Shown: positions 18,608 through 27,582, numbered from the stretch's first letter. The stretch: DNA of 64,000 bases from an uncultured Muribaculaceae bacterium (GCA_910586895.1 CAJUIW010000007.1:65114-129113); one strand, 5' to 3'. Numbers and translations: made by a program. The notes: generated by a model not told the origin, from the letters alone.

Positions 18608-19740
18608 CGAATGCTCACCCATTCGAAAGAATCTACGTTGGAGGCATTATTGATTACATGTGTCAATTCCTTGGAGAGGCGGACTTTGAAGGGTTTGAAG
18701 AATTTATTACCCACGATTTAATTTTAACCCACAAATTCAATCCTCAGTCTGAATACAATGACATCTGGTATGGAGATTGGGTCGATGATGATTTTCCATC
18801 TTCTGACGAATGGGAGGAAGACCCATGGATTGAAGCTGGCAACAAAGGGGTCTATAGTGTCAAGCAGAGACGGCAGATCATCGCGAATAATGTAGATAGA
18901 ATCGAAGTTAAGGGTTCTGAAATATTCTTCTATGCGCATAAGATGGCACAACCGCAGAAATATTTCTCCCGCCATCCTAAAGATGAGGTCAACTTCTTTA
19001 ATGAGGGGTATGATAAAATGCCACATTCCATTGAAGATTGGCGTCCGTCACTTATTAAGAGCCTGGATTATTTTGAAGAAGAACATGGAATAATTCGTGC
19101 CGGTTTTTACGCTGGTCAGGACATTTGCACTCTGATGTCGGACAATCGGCAGCTTCTGCTCAATTTATGCAGACGGAATTATTTCCATCTTGAATCCGGA
19201 ATTATTGAACAATGGGAGGACGAATACGAAGACATTGTACCCAAAACATTCTTTGACAAACTCTGGATAGCAAATGACGCACACCATATATATCGGGATA
19301 TAACTTCAGTTGATGGGAAACTCAGTATATGGGGATCTTCGGTATATGTACTCGATAGAAGCCCATACTGGGGAATTCGATATGTAGAACTTCATGGCAT
19401 TCAGAAACATCCCGAAAGAATGACTATCAAAGAACTCTTTGAACAGGATTTCTCTTACATTGAAGGTCTCATTCGATTGAAGCGAGTTCGAGTATCTCCA
19501 GATGTGCTCATTGCACTGAAAGATGTCACCGAATCTGCATACTCTACTCGTATAGATTCGCTTATTAAGTTTGTTGAGGATTGGGAAACTGAAATTGAAG
19601 ACTGGGAAAACGAAGAAAATGATCGTAGGTATTCTGAATATCGAGCCTTTCAGGAAGAGGAAGAAAGAAGATATTATGAAAACGAAGGATATCGAGATGC
19701 TTTTGACGGTGATCCTGATGCCGAATGGAATATTGACTGA
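18601..19740 (+). CDS. C-terminal part of the same frame-disrupted gene, hypothetical
   Basis: 379 codons from the ATG at 18601, but the frame is open and convincingly coding from about 18515 without any start codon, so the ATG is probably internal. Joined to the upstream ORF the protein would be about 480 residues. It is soluble, acidic and aromatic-rich (EYNDIWYGDWVDDDFPSSDEW), ends in a long charged helix (VEDWETEIEDWENEENDRRY, RAFQEEEERRYYENEG) and has no motif known to me. The next gene starts 1 nt after its stop (TGATATG), so it is cotranslated with the CxxC-repeat membrane protein. Confidence 0.65.
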   Translation: MVTNAHPFERIYVGGIIDYMCQFLGEADFEGFEEFITHDLILTHKFNPQSEYNDIWYGDWVDDDFPSSDEWEEDPWIEAGNKGVYSVKQRRQIIANNVDRIEVKGSEIFFYAHKMAQPQKYFSRHPKDEVNFFNEGYDKMPHSIEDWRPSLIKSLDYFEEEHGIIRAGFYAGQDICTLMSDNRQLLLNLCRRNYFHLESGIIEQWEDEYEDIVPKTFFDKLWIANDAHHIYRDITSVDGKLSIWGSSVYVLDRSPYWGIRYVELHGIQKHPERMTIKELFEQDFSYIEGLIRLKRVRVSPDVLIALKDVTESAYSTRIDSLIKFVEDWETEIEDWENEENDRRYSEYRAFQEEEERRYYENEGYRDAFDGDPDAEWNID

Positions 19741-19741
19741 T

Positions 19742-20794
19742 ATGTATAGGATTATAATCACAATATTGTTCGGAGTGTTCATTCCCATATATACGTTTGC
19801 CGGTTACGATGGAAGATTGGCAGATGACCCACACCATACGTTTCCAAAATGGTTTTATCTTTTGCTGGTTGTTGGCTTATTTGCGCTCATTGGGAAATGG
19901 GTAAAATCCGGAACTCGCAAGAAAAACCGTCGCAGCACAACATCATCTTTATCCCCTAAGCCAATTTATAAGGATTCTGGTTGCTATTGGACAACTTGCC
20001 CGGAATGCAATGGAATCGGATATGTAAAAGGGAAGCAATCATTTGCATATACTGTAAATTCATTTACAAGTTCTTTGGGTCGGGTTGTTTGTGATAAATG
20101 TAAGGGGTTCAGCCATGAACTTACTTCTGAAGCATTGGAACTTTATAAAAAATTAGCCATTGAAGAACAGAAAGAAGCAAAAGCATTAAGGGATAGACTC
20201 GAACAATCGCGAAAAGAAAAAGAGAAAATTGAAAAAGAACGCTCCGAAAAACTATATGAAGCAAAATGCAAAATATTACAAGAAGGGAGACGAGTATATG
20301 AAGCTCAATATTATCTTGATGAAATGGCTAAACTTCGGATTCGCCGTAAGAAAGTTCTAAGCGGAATCAGAGAGGTTTCTAAAACACAACCTGTTTGTTC
20401 GGCCTGCAAAGGATTAGATAAGGATTGTCCTGTATGTCATGGTATTGGCCACACCATCAATGAAGAGTTAGCCAATTTGTACGAAGAATGGCTTCAATAT
20501 AGGGCTGAGAGCAAACAAATACATGATGATTATATGGCTTTATATGGAGAGATGTCTCTTCTAAGGCAGAATGATTCAATATCATCATATATTTCAGCAA
20601 TAGAAGTGCTTTCTGCTCTCCCTCAATCTGAAATTATTCGTAATAGGATCAGAGATTTGGTTAAAGACGAACCATTTTGCCTTCATTGTATGGCAAAGGG
20701 CTATTTGGAAGTAATGCAAGATACTGATGGAAAGGCATATGAAAGAATAGGCTGTCCAAAATGTAAAGGTCGTGGAAAATTATTTTATGACTGA
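19742..20794 (+). CDS. membrane-anchored protein with DnaJ-type CxxC repeats and coiled coil
   Basis: About 350 residues from the ATG at 19742, which directly follows the preceding stop; the frame is open further up but overlaps that gene. Two N-terminal membrane helices (about 2-20 IIITILFGVFIPIYTFAG; 37-55 WFYLLLVVGLFALIG). Then a zinc-finger pattern like the DnaJ central domain: CPECNGIGYV and CDKCKG, then CSACKG and CPVCHGIGH, and finally CLHCMAKGY and CPKCKGRGK. Between the pairs lies a strongly charged coiled coil (EEQKEAKALRDRLEQSRKEK...). J domain absent. Likely anchored with the zinc domains in the cytoplasm. Function unknown; its place between the broken gene and AbiH suggests a shared system. 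Confidence 0.72.
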   Translation: MYRIIITILFGVFIPIYTFAGYDGRLADDPHHTFPKWFYLLLVVGLFALIGKWVKSGTRKKNRRSTTSSLSPKPIYKDSGCYWTTCPECNGIGYVKGKQSFAYTVNSFTSSLGRVVCDKCKGFSHELTSEALELYKKLAIEEQKEAKALRDRLEQSRKEKEKIEKERSEKLYEAKCKILQEGRRVYEAQYYLDEMAKLRIRRKKVLSGIREVSKTQPVCSACKGLDKDCPVCHGIGHTINEELANLYEEWLQYRAESKQIHDDYMALYGEMSLLRQNDSISSYISAIEVLSALPQSEIIRNRIRDLVKDEPFCLHCMAKGYLEVMQDTDGKAYERIGCPKCKGRGKLFYD

Positions 20795-20814
20795 TTTTAG
20801 AATGTGAAATATCT

Positions 20815-21876
20815 ATGGATAACAATGAAATACAATTTGAGGCCAACCCTTTGTTTCCCAAAACAACACTCTTTTTGGGAAACGGGTTTGATTTGAGCCT
20901 TGGTCTCAAAACAAAATACACTGATTTTTTCTCTCATAAGGGCGAGAATGGAGAGAAGGATTTTTGGCCCACGCATGATGTAGTCAATGAGACTGACCTT
21001 CTCTACAAAAGGCTCAATGGCCTTAGTTTTGCTTCTTCCAAAGACCCTTCTGATGATTATACTTGGTATGACCTTGAAGCAGAGTTCAAAGTACATGCAA
21101 AGAGAGAGTCTCCACAAGGAATAGAGAATATTTACATCTATAATTCTTCAATCGAAGCAGACGCTAAGTATTACGAAGAAATCAAGAACGGCCTGTTAGA
21201 GTATCTACGCTATGAAGTTGGACGCTGGAGCAAGTTTGACCACATGAAAGCCAAAGGCTCACCTGCATACAATTTAATGTATCAGGTTTGCACCAAGGCT
21301 AAAGCCTATCCTAACATAATTACCTTCAACTATACTGATGTTGACGCATTGATGCACAAATGCGATGGGGATTTGCGTAAAATTGAAATACCAACTGACA
21401 ATATCAAGCATATACATGGGTCTCTGCTTGATGAACATATTATTCTTGGTATTAACGAAGATAAAGATGTTCCTAAGGAATATGACTTCCTTTTCAAGAG
21501 TTGGGATGACTATTATGAATCTCACGAGGTAATCGACACCTTGAAAAATTCTCAAATCATAATTTTCTTTGGTTTATCGTTTGGATCTATAGACAGTGTC
21601 TATTTTGTTGACTTTTTCAAATCTGTAATTCAAGGAAAGTACGACAAGAATAAGAAGCACATCCTTATCTGTACTTTTGATGAACGATCAATGAGAGAAA
21701 TATTTAGACAATTCTTCATAATGGGTATTTCTATTATGGAGTTGAAGGCTCACTGTGATTTCCACTTTATGATTACAAACCCGAAAGATCCATTTCATCC
21801 ACATAAATTCAATTCTGATAAAATTGCTTATTGGATACACGAATGGAACGATATAAGACTTGATATTCCAGATTAA
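20815..21876 (+). CDS. AbiH-family abortive-infection protein
   Basis: 353 residues. AbiH hallmarks: N-terminal TLFLGNGFDLSLGLKTKYTDF (GNGFD at 22-26), WYDLEAEF (about 84-91), NIITFNYTDVD (about 167-177), KHIHGSL (about 197-203), IILGINED, and the C-terminal IIIFFGLSFGSIDSVYF. This is a Rossmann/SIR2-like nucleotide-binding fold. AbiH was first described as a lactococcal phage abortive infection protein; the mechanism is not well known. Start 20 nt after the CxxC-repeat gene stop. As the last gene of the AT-rich cassette it gives the best hint that 15110-21876 is a phage defence unit. Confidence 0.85.
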   Translation: MDNNEIQFEANPLFPKTTLFLGNGFDLSLGLKTKYTDFFSHKGENGEKDFWPTHDVVNETDLLYKRLNGLSFASSKDPSDDYTWYDLEAEFKVHAKRESPQGIENIYIYNSSIEADAKYYEEIKNGLLEYLRYEVGRWSKFDHMKAKGSPAYNLMYQVCTKAKAYPNIITFNYTDVDALMHKCDGDLRKIEIPTDNIKHIHGSLLDEHIILGINEDKDVPKEYDFLFKSWDDYYESHEVIDTLKNSQIIIFFGLSFGSIDSVYFVDFFKSVIQGKYDKNKKHILICTFDERSMREIFRQFFIMGISIMELKAHCDFHFMITNPKDPFHPHKFNSDKIAYWIHEWNDIRLDIPD

Positions 21877-22182
21877 GGTAATATATAAGTTACGCTCAGG
21901 TACTGAAAATTCATCATTTGACCCGATTGAATGACCTTATGCAGAGTCATTTTCCTGCTAAATTCTTCTAAATTCAATCATTAAATGATTTTTATGTCCA
22001 AAGATTGTGATTTAGCAATCGTGGAGATATATTTTTTTGTCCATTTTATTTTGTGGCTACAAGTGTTGGTTACCTTATGGCAGAAAACTAATTGATAGAT
22101 TATTATGGACGAGAATAAGAATAATTGCTCCGGCAAAATTTTTGAAAAGAGTTTTGCTGAGTGAAGACTGGGATACAAGGCG

Positions 22183-22260
22183 TGGATGATTAAGCACCCA
22201 CGTGAGTATTGTCCCACCTTTGTTGACAAACTCGAAATCATCCACGCAATTGACGACTAG
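22183..22260 (+). pseudogene. remnant of a Fic/Doc-like 3' end
   Basis: The frame WMIKHPREYCPTFVDKLEII followed by HAIDD and TAG at 22258-22260 combines two bits of the intact Fic protein at 14622-15071: YYPTFVDKL (residues 52-60) and the C-terminal LDIIHAIDG. At DNA level ccnacnttngttgacaaact is shared. No Fic motif remains and the frame is closed upstream at 22162. The rest of 21877-22298 holds nothing else that I can identify. Confidence 0.5.
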
Positions 22261-22298
22261 CCTATAGGCATTGGCGGCTGATAAAACGTCACATTGTA

Positions 22299-22913
22299 TC
22301 AGAGAGACGAGAGATTCTGCTGTAATATGTCAAGGAAGCGGGCGGCGTGTGCGCCATCCATTTGGGTGTGGTGAAATTGAAATGAGACGGTAAGGGTGGT
22401 TTTGAACAGGCGTTTTCGGTATCTGCCCCATATCATGAACGGATTGTTGAAGATGCTGCTGTACATTCCCACTGCTCCATCGATATCGTATTGTGCGAGT
22501 GCGGAGGTGCCGATTACCATGCTGTCGGGCAAATCGTGGTTTTCGCAGCTTTCAGCCACTTGTCGGGTAAGACGGAGATATTCGGAATTGAATATTGCCA
22601 AATCATTGGAGAACGGCACATCGCATGAACTTACTTCGCCATGACTGTTTGCCACTATAGTATTGACGGCGAGAGTGTCATATTTAAAGAGTTTGCCATT
22701 GACCGGGAGCATCCGAAATTCCTTTACCTGCGAGGCGGCACGTCCGATGCACCAGCACATCAGCATATTGAATTTCAGTCCACGCCTGCGGCTTACTTTC
22801 AATAATCGGGTGACATCAAGCGTCTTGAAGAACGTCACCATTGGCATCGGAGCGTTCATCCACATTTCGAAGGCGTAGGCTCGCGTTGTTTCCTTTGGGT
22901 TTACTTCTTTCAT
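22299..22913 (-). CDS. CatA-like chloramphenicol acetyltransferase-family protein
   Basis: About 204 residues from the Met at 22913. The CAT catalytic motif is present near the C-terminus: FQFHHTQMDGAHAARF (HHxxxDG), and the family N-terminal region RAYAFEMWMNAPMPMVTFFKTLDVT and FNMLMCWCIGRAA is clear. Slightly shorter than classical CAT (about 215). In Bacteroidota such proteins are often chromosomal and not proven to give resistance; acyl transfer from acetyl-CoA to an unknown hydroxyl compound is the safe call. It follows the AraC-type regulator by 55 nt in the same direction. Confidence 0.8.
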   Translation of the reverse strand: MKEVNPKETTRAYAFEMWMNAPMPMVTFFKTLDVTRLLKVSRRRGLKFNMLMCWCIGRAASQVKEFRMLPVNGKLFKYDTLAVNTIVANSHGEVSSCDVPFSNDLAIFNSEYLRLTRQVAESCENHDLPDSMVIGTSALAQYDIDGAVGMYSSIFNNPFMIWGRYRKRLFKTTLTVSFQFHHTQMDGAHAARFLDILQQNLSSL

Positions 22914-22968
22914 TTTTTGCGACGAAGTTAGCACAGTGTCGCTGCCTCCGATAGAAGAAAAGGGACAT

Positions 22969-23763
22969 TCAGAACGGTGAGGTAAACAAATCGGAATACA
23001 CCGGTTGTGTTTTCAGCAATTCTGCAGGGGTAGTGCCTGAATAACGACGGCACTCACGGATAAAATGTGACTGGTCGGCGTATCCGCATGAATAGGCAAT
23101 GTCGGCAAAATCACGGTTGCCATTCTGCATGAGCCATAGCGATTTCTGAAACCGGACGACATTGGAATATTCCTTTGGCTTCATCCCTACGGCATTGAAA
23201 AACACCCGCTCAAACTGCTTCCGGCTCAGGCAAGCGAGTTGTGCCATATTCTTCACGCTGATGGAATTGTCAATGAATAGATGCTTCAGCGAAGCGCCAA
23301 CTCTGTTGAAATTATAGATTGCCGATTCTTCCAATCTTGACAATAGCCATTTCTCAATCATCTTGATAGCATCTTGTGAATCATCAGCATTAAGCACATC
23401 ATCGGCAAGTATATTCAGGCTTTTGTCACCAAGTGAATAGCCGTCAATCTCCTGATTGTAGAATGCCGATACCGGAATATTGAACATAGTGCCGATGGCA
23501 TGAGGATAGAACACTACAACGATAGTTTCGACATCGCCCGATGATTGAATTCTTGCCGGAAAATTGACCTGACCGCTTATCGAAAATCTTGCTTGTTCAG
23601 CCTCAAATTCTGGAATATAAAACCGTGTCAGACGATGAAAAATCAGCTGCGGGCATCCGATTGGAAAGGTCAGAACATCCTGCGTTTCATTAGTCCTCAG
23701 AATCCAATAGTAGCGGATAAATGGCTGTAGCCTCCTGCAAGGAGAATAAATGATGAAAGACAT
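22969..23763 (-). CDS. AraC-family transcriptional regulator
   Basis: 264 residues. C-terminal AraC HTH (about 165-250): SVKNMAQLACLSRKQFERVF and FADIAYSCGYADQSHFIREC, then RRYSGTTPAELL. The N-terminal ~100 residues (IYSPCRRLQPFIRYYWILR ... FPIGCPQLIFH) are the sensor domain common to DUF6597-type AraC proteins. Probably regulates itself and the downstream CAT-like gene. The start at 23763 gives a complete N-terminal domain. Confidence 0.88.
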   Translation of the reverse strand: MSFIIYSPCRRLQPFIRYYWILRTNETQDVLTFPIGCPQLIFHRLTRFYIPEFEAEQARFSISGQVNFPARIQSSGDVETIVVVFYPHAIGTMFNIPVSAFYNQEIDGYSLGDKSLNILADDVLNADDSQDAIKMIEKWLLSRLEESAIYNFNRVGASLKHLFIDNSISVKNMAQLACLSRKQFERVFFNAVGMKPKEYSNVVRFQKSLWLMQNGNRDFADIAYSCGYADQSHFIRECRRYSGTTPAELLKTQPVYSDLFTSPF

Positions 23764-23787
23764 AGATACAAAGCGTCAGATGCATCG

Positions 23788-24213
23788 TTACCGATATTGG
23801 TTTTTGTTCACATTGATATAAAGCAGGTCGTCGTGGTCGGTGATGCTGTACAGCTCCTGACAGTCGGTTGTCATGAGATAAAACTCATCAAGACCGTCGC
23901 AATCACCGATAAAAGTGTAAATGTCAGACATGCGACCTTTGAATACCACGAAATCCGTATTCCAGTAATCGATAATGAAATAGAGGATTGTGTCCTGCTC
24001 TATGACTTCATGCAGATGCCAATAAGGGTCCTCCATGTTGCAATCGATACTGTCCGGAACATACTTGAAGCTCAGCCATAACGCACGCGGATCGCCAATG
24101 ACGAACGTGTCATATAGCTTTTGCAATAGTTTCTCCTTTTCACTCCCTTCTATTTTTTGAAGAGGAAGATTATTATCACGAACGGTTCGGGCTATTTCGT
24201 CATAATCGAACAT
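23788..24213 (-). CDS. hypothetical protein (141 aa)
   Basis: Soluble acidic protein, alpha/beta, with YWHLHEVIEQDTILYFIIDYWN and a tail DDLLYINVNKNQYR. The pattern is reminiscent of the small DUF6756/immunity-like proteins that sit beside contact-toxin genes, but I cannot place it firmly. It is the third gene of a minus-strand operon (Sel1 protein, 239-aa protein, this one), 23 nt after its neighbour. Confidence 0.6.
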   Translation of the reverse strand: MFDYDEIARTVRDNNLPLQKIEGSEKEKLLQKLYDTFVIGDPRALWLSFKYVPDSIDCNMEDPYWHLHEVIEQDTILYFIIDYWNTDFVVFKGRMSDIYTFIGDCDGLDEFYLMTTDCQELYSITDHDDLLYINVNKNQYR

Positions 24214-24236
24214 AGTGTTTCAGACATTAAAACCTG

Positions 24237-24956
24237 TCATGGGAGTTTTACTATTATTTCATCAAACGGTTGCGGCCGGCCGATACTCACTCGGAATCTG
24301 TCGCCGTCCCAACCGGTTTTGTTGATGGCTGACTTACGATTGTCGGCGCAACGGGGCAGATCCTCATCCCATTTCGATGCGACTACCTCGCCTAAGGCTG
24401 TGCTGACAATCTCCACTTTCAAGGCATCGCCTATCTTCTGGCCGAAGCAGTTATATACCAGAGCACGGTGTTTTCTGTCGCGACTTAGTTTGGAGTAGCG
24501 TTGGAGCAGGATTTTCTTCTCAAATCCGCAGGCATGCAGATTTTGCATAATCTCACCGCGCCGTTGTGTTAGACGATTCTTGCCACCATTTATTTCATCT
24601 ATCTCGGTCAAGATATCAAGCACCAGCTTGGTGACATACTCCACGAACCCCTCGCCAAACTCTTTGAACTTATAAAGCCGGAGGGACGTGTCACGGTCTA
24701 AATCGTAGGTTGACACATTGAAAACACATTTCCAGTTCTTATAGCCCGGAGTCACATTTTGTCGCTCGACATTTGCGCAGATGGTGAGCCGCCCGTTGCC
24801 GTCAAGGTCTATCGGCGACAGTTCCTGAAGGATAACCTGACATAAGCCGTATGTGGCTACATACAGATGTGCCACATCGCAATGATTGGATTCTTCCTTG
24901 ATGCGTCGTGCTATAATATCATCGTCCTCGAAGGAGAGCATTTGCAGTTTTGCCAT
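24237..24956 (-). CDS. hypothetical protein (239 aa)
   Basis: 239 residues, no signal peptide or membrane helix. The central part is helical and basic (GGKNRLTQRRGEIMQNLHAC, KILLQRYSKLSRDRKHRALV), the ends more beta-like. No family recognised. It starts 9 nt after the Sel1-repeat gene, in the same direction, so the two are almost certainly cotranscribed. Confidence 0.6.
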   Translation of the reverse strand: MAKLQMLSFEDDDIIARRIKEESNHCDVAHLYVATYGLCQVILQELSPIDLDGNGRLTICANVERQNVTPGYKNWKCVFNVSTYDLDRDTSLRLYKFKEFGEGFVEYVTKLVLDILTEIDEINGGKNRLTQRRGEIMQNLHACGFEKKILLQRYSKLSRDRKHRALVYNCFGQKIGDALKVEIVSTALGEVVASKWDEDLPRCADNRKSAINKTGWDGDRFRVSIGRPQPFDEIIVKLP

Positions 24957-24965
24957 AGCTTATTC

Positions 24966-26162
24966 TTATCTTTGGAAGTCGCGGAATTTTTTGTTGTTGA
25001 GAGCGTTCTCAGCGGCGCGGTTATCATGCGAGGCAGCCCACTTGAAATAGTCGTAAGCCTTGCGCAAATCAACTTCAACGCCAAGTCCGTTGAGATACAT
25101 ATTGCCGAGTTCGTACAATGCGGTTCCGATAGCGGGAGCCTGCTGCCTGAACCCTCGGCTTTTGATACGCTCGGCAATGTGCTGATATTCAAGCATCGAC
25201 TTTTCAAAATCCTGCTTGCCACCAATACCGTCCCTGTAGCATTCGGCAAGTTTCAAGGTTGCCATGATTTCGCCAACATCAGCTCCTTTCCCATACCATT
25301 TGCGGGCCATCGTATCGTCTTGACCAACACCGTTGCCATAGCGATAAATATCGCCTATTCGCGCAAATGCCTCATGGCAGTTAAGTCCGGCAGCTTTCTT
25401 AAAACAGGAGAGAGCCTTTTTACCTTCGCCTAAATCACTATATGCACATCCCATTTTGAAAAATGCTTCTGCCTTAAAGAAGTCATCACAGTCGCTTAAG
25501 GTTATATCTTTATATAGACGTATAGCTTGCGACAGACTCTGCTCATCATCTTCGTCAGAGAAGTAATCCAAAAGGTTCTCCGGCACGTCCTCGGCATATA
25601 GAAGTATGTCGGCAAGATTCATCTTATCTACCAAGCCGCCCTTTGCTGCCTTTGCAGTCAATAATTCAATCCAGAGATCATACCACTTCCTGGCAGATGC
25701 AAGGCCATCATTGGGGTTAACGTCCTCAGGACAATCCTCAACATATAGATTCATCAATGACTTGGCTGCATCAACCGAACCTTTGTCTGCCTTGGTTGCC
25801 AATAGGTCGAACCACCGCCTGTGCCATTCCAGAATCAACGCTTTTCGTCGTTCGGCATCTATACCATCGGGACAGTTATTACGATATATTTCCATGATGA
25901 GCATGGCGGCTTCGGTATTGCCGTTGTCGGCAGCCTTTTCAAACCAATATATAGCTTTCCGATTGTCGCATCCGTTGTGGTAGCCCCACGAATAATACTT
26001 GCCGAGAAGCATCTGAGCCTTCGCATCGCCATGTTCGGCAGCAGGAGTTATTGCATCAACCGCCTGCCGTGCAGAGACGGCGTCACCCTCTCCAGCATGA
26101 CATTTAATAAATTCCCGGACGATTTTGAAATATTCTGATAAGCCGTTGTTAGTTGCGTTCAT
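24966..26162 (-). CDS. Sel1-repeat (TPR-like) protein
   Basis: 398 residues. Sel1-like repeats of 36-44 residues are clear: DAKAQMLLGKYYSWGYHNGC... AIYWFEKAADNGNTEAA; CHEAFARIGDIYRYGNGVGQ... MARKWYGKGADVGEIMATL; GTALYELGNMYLNGLGVEVD followed by AYDYFKWAASHDNRAAENAL. The first repeats have long loops. No signal peptide, so cytoplasmic, acting as a protein-binding scaffold. It is the first gene of the three-gene operon; a -7 box TAACTTTG lies at 26300-26307 on this strand, giving a leader of about 135 nt. Confidence 0.85.
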   Translation of the reverse strand: MNATNNGLSEYFKIVREFIKCHAGEGDAVSARQAVDAITPAAEHGDAKAQMLLGKYYSWGYHNGCDNRKAIYWFEKAADNGNTEAAMLIMEIYRNNCPDGIDAERRKALILEWHRRWFDLLATKADKGSVDAAKSLMNLYVEDCPEDVNPNDGLASARKWYDLWIELLTAKAAKGGLVDKMNLADILLYAEDVPENLLDYFSDEDDEQSLSQAIRLYKDITLSDCDDFFKAEAFFKMGCAYSDLGEGKKALSCFKKAAGLNCHEAFARIGDIYRYGNGVGQDDTMARKWYGKGADVGEIMATLKLAECYRDGIGGKQDFEKSMLEYQHIAERIKSRGFRQQAPAIGTALYELGNMYLNGLGVEVDLRKAYDYFKWAASHDNRAAENALNNKKFRDFQR

Positions 26163-26625
26163 ATATGGCAGACTCTCCTTTTGTGGTTTTATCGCTTGAA
26201 ATTTTAGGATCTGCCGTATTGTTGAAAGTAGGGACGTAGGTTATATAGTGCGCTTGCCTTACAATAAACCGTTGATACAGGCATACGGCTATCCAAATCC
26301 AAAGTTACGATTTTTTTTGAGCTTTTTATCGCTTTGGCGTGGCAACCATAAAGCTTCAGGGCTTTTGTTACCATATCCTGAAATAACAATATTGTCAGTT
26401 TTAGCACTGAAATTTTCCAGCTCTATCGGTACTCTCTTGGCGAACCTTTAGCTCATCGACCGGATGGAAAATAGATAGGAGTAATGAAGCAGATGCGTGC
26501 TAATCCTCATATTCCTGAAGATGCCAAGCCATCGCACCCCGAAGGCTACGAATAACATAGATAGCTGTCTGTAAGGAGGTGAACACTAACCTGAAGTGTC
26601 CACCTCTTTAAAGCAGTTGTGTGTT
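26163..26625. other. gene-poor interval with promoter, orphan 3' end and hairpin
   Basis: Contains the TAACTTTG box (26300-26307, minus) of the Sel1 operon. On the plus strand 26484-26555 encodes only 23 residues (MKQMRANPHIPEDAKPSHPE...) ending in a stop, which looks like the orphan end of a lost gene. No other coding sequence is convincing. Confidence 0.4.
26576..26606. terminator. hairpin downstream of the DUF6140-like gene
   Basis: Arms 26576-26587 (gaggtgaacact) and 26595-26606 (agtgtccacctc) pair with one mismatch around a 7-nt loop, 20 nt past the stop of the minus-strand gene at 26626. The T tract is weak on the minus strand, so termination strength is uncertain. Confidence 0.5.
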
Positions 26626-26850
26626 TCATTTACTCATTGAGGAATCAAGATAACCGGAGGTGAGATTTCCGGCCTTTTTCATATCCACACCGTACTTTGT
26701 CATAAAGGCTGCGGCTATTTGTTCGCGTCCCTGGGGATTGTTGAGAGGATTGGACGATGTGGGAGTGACGACCTCAACGGTCATTCCTTTTTCGATAACT
26801 ACGCCATTGCATGTACGTTTCGTTTTTGTTGTAAATTTCCAGATTGGCAT
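26626..26850 (-). CDS. DUF6140-like small protein
   Basis: 74 residues from the ATG at 26850 (MPIWKFTTKTKRTCNGVVIEK); the frame runs 23 codons further up with an unlikely sequence. The pattern of a beta hairpin, then GMTVEVVTP, then SNPLNNPQGREQIAAAFMTK and YGVDMKKAGNL fits a small family common in gut Bacteroidales and annotated, as I recall, DUF6140. Function unknown. No operon partner. Confidence 0.7.
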   Translation of the reverse strand: MPIWKFTTKTKRTCNGVVIEKGMTVEVVTPTSSNPLNNPQGREQIAAAFMTKYGVDMKKAGNLTSGYLDSSMSK

Positions 26851-27101
26851 TTTGTAAATATTCTTCTTGTTAATCATTAATTTCAAAAAGCCCCTTTTGT
26901 CGTAGAGAAGATGATACATGGTAATGCGTGATAAATCTTCTTGCCAACCGGCACGGAAGTATGCTCGATGGATTTATGCTCTTTGCCGGCTATGCTCGAT
27001 GTAAGCGTCCCATAGGCCAACTCGGGTCATGACATTCCTAAATTCTTTCTCTTTTGGAGTTGTATCGCCGCTTCTCTATTTTACCGACAAAAGGAGTGTG
27101 T

Positions 27102-27560
27102 TTAATCGACTAAATCAGTTTTGAAGCCCAAAGCCTGAATAGTCAGGTCAAGTTGTCGGAGTTGTGCCGCACTCTCATCGTAGATGTTACGGAACTCTTT
27201 GACATCTACAGTGCGCACGTATCGAATTTCGTTACGAGTATAGCGTTCCTCTTTATCGGTTACTTTTCGTAAAGCATCGTAAAGAGCCTTTACACGGATG
27301 CCAAGAGCATCACGTTCAGCAAGAAGAGATGTTATGTTCCTGCCATTCTCTAATACTGTCACTGCGTTGGTCATATTGATGCGGTATACCAGGCTGCGAA
27401 ATTCAGCCAGTGCGGTATCCAATTCCTCGATAACCTGTTCGGTAGTTTCAGTTGCTTCGTCACCTTCCTGAATTTTGATGCAGTCTTTAAGGCGACTTTT
27501 CAACTGACTGATTTTGATGTTTAGTTGGGCACGTTGGCTCAATGCTTCAGCTAATTTCAT
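27102..27560 (-). CDS. DIP1984-family protein
   Basis: 152 residues, all-helical, with MKLAEALSQRAQLNIKISQL at the start, ATETTEQVIEELD, INMTNAV, LLAERDAL and EIRYVRTVDVKEFRNIYDES, which together match the DIP1984 family (septicolysin-like). Family function is not established. The gene has its own promoter: TAACTTTG at 27583-27590 with the shared 19-bp palindrome at 27600-27618, so it is co-regulated with the SLOG, UDG-like/WYL and HAD/AAA genes upstream. It is the last gene of this minus-strand cluster. Confidence 0.85.
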   Translation of the reverse strand: MKLAEALSQRAQLNIKISQLKSRLKDCIKIQEGDEATETTEQVIEELDTALAEFRSLVYRINMTNAVTVLENGRNITSLLAERDALGIRVKALYDALRKVTDKEERYTRNEIRYVRTVDVKEFRNIYDESAAQLRQLDLTIQALGFKTDLVD

Positions 27561-27582
27561 ATCATGCTTTTTATTTACGATG

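Noticed and set aside
21981..22241. 86-codon minus-strand ORF between AbiH and the CAT-like gene
   Set aside because: It overlaps the Fic-like remnant on the other strand and has no coding pattern of its own.
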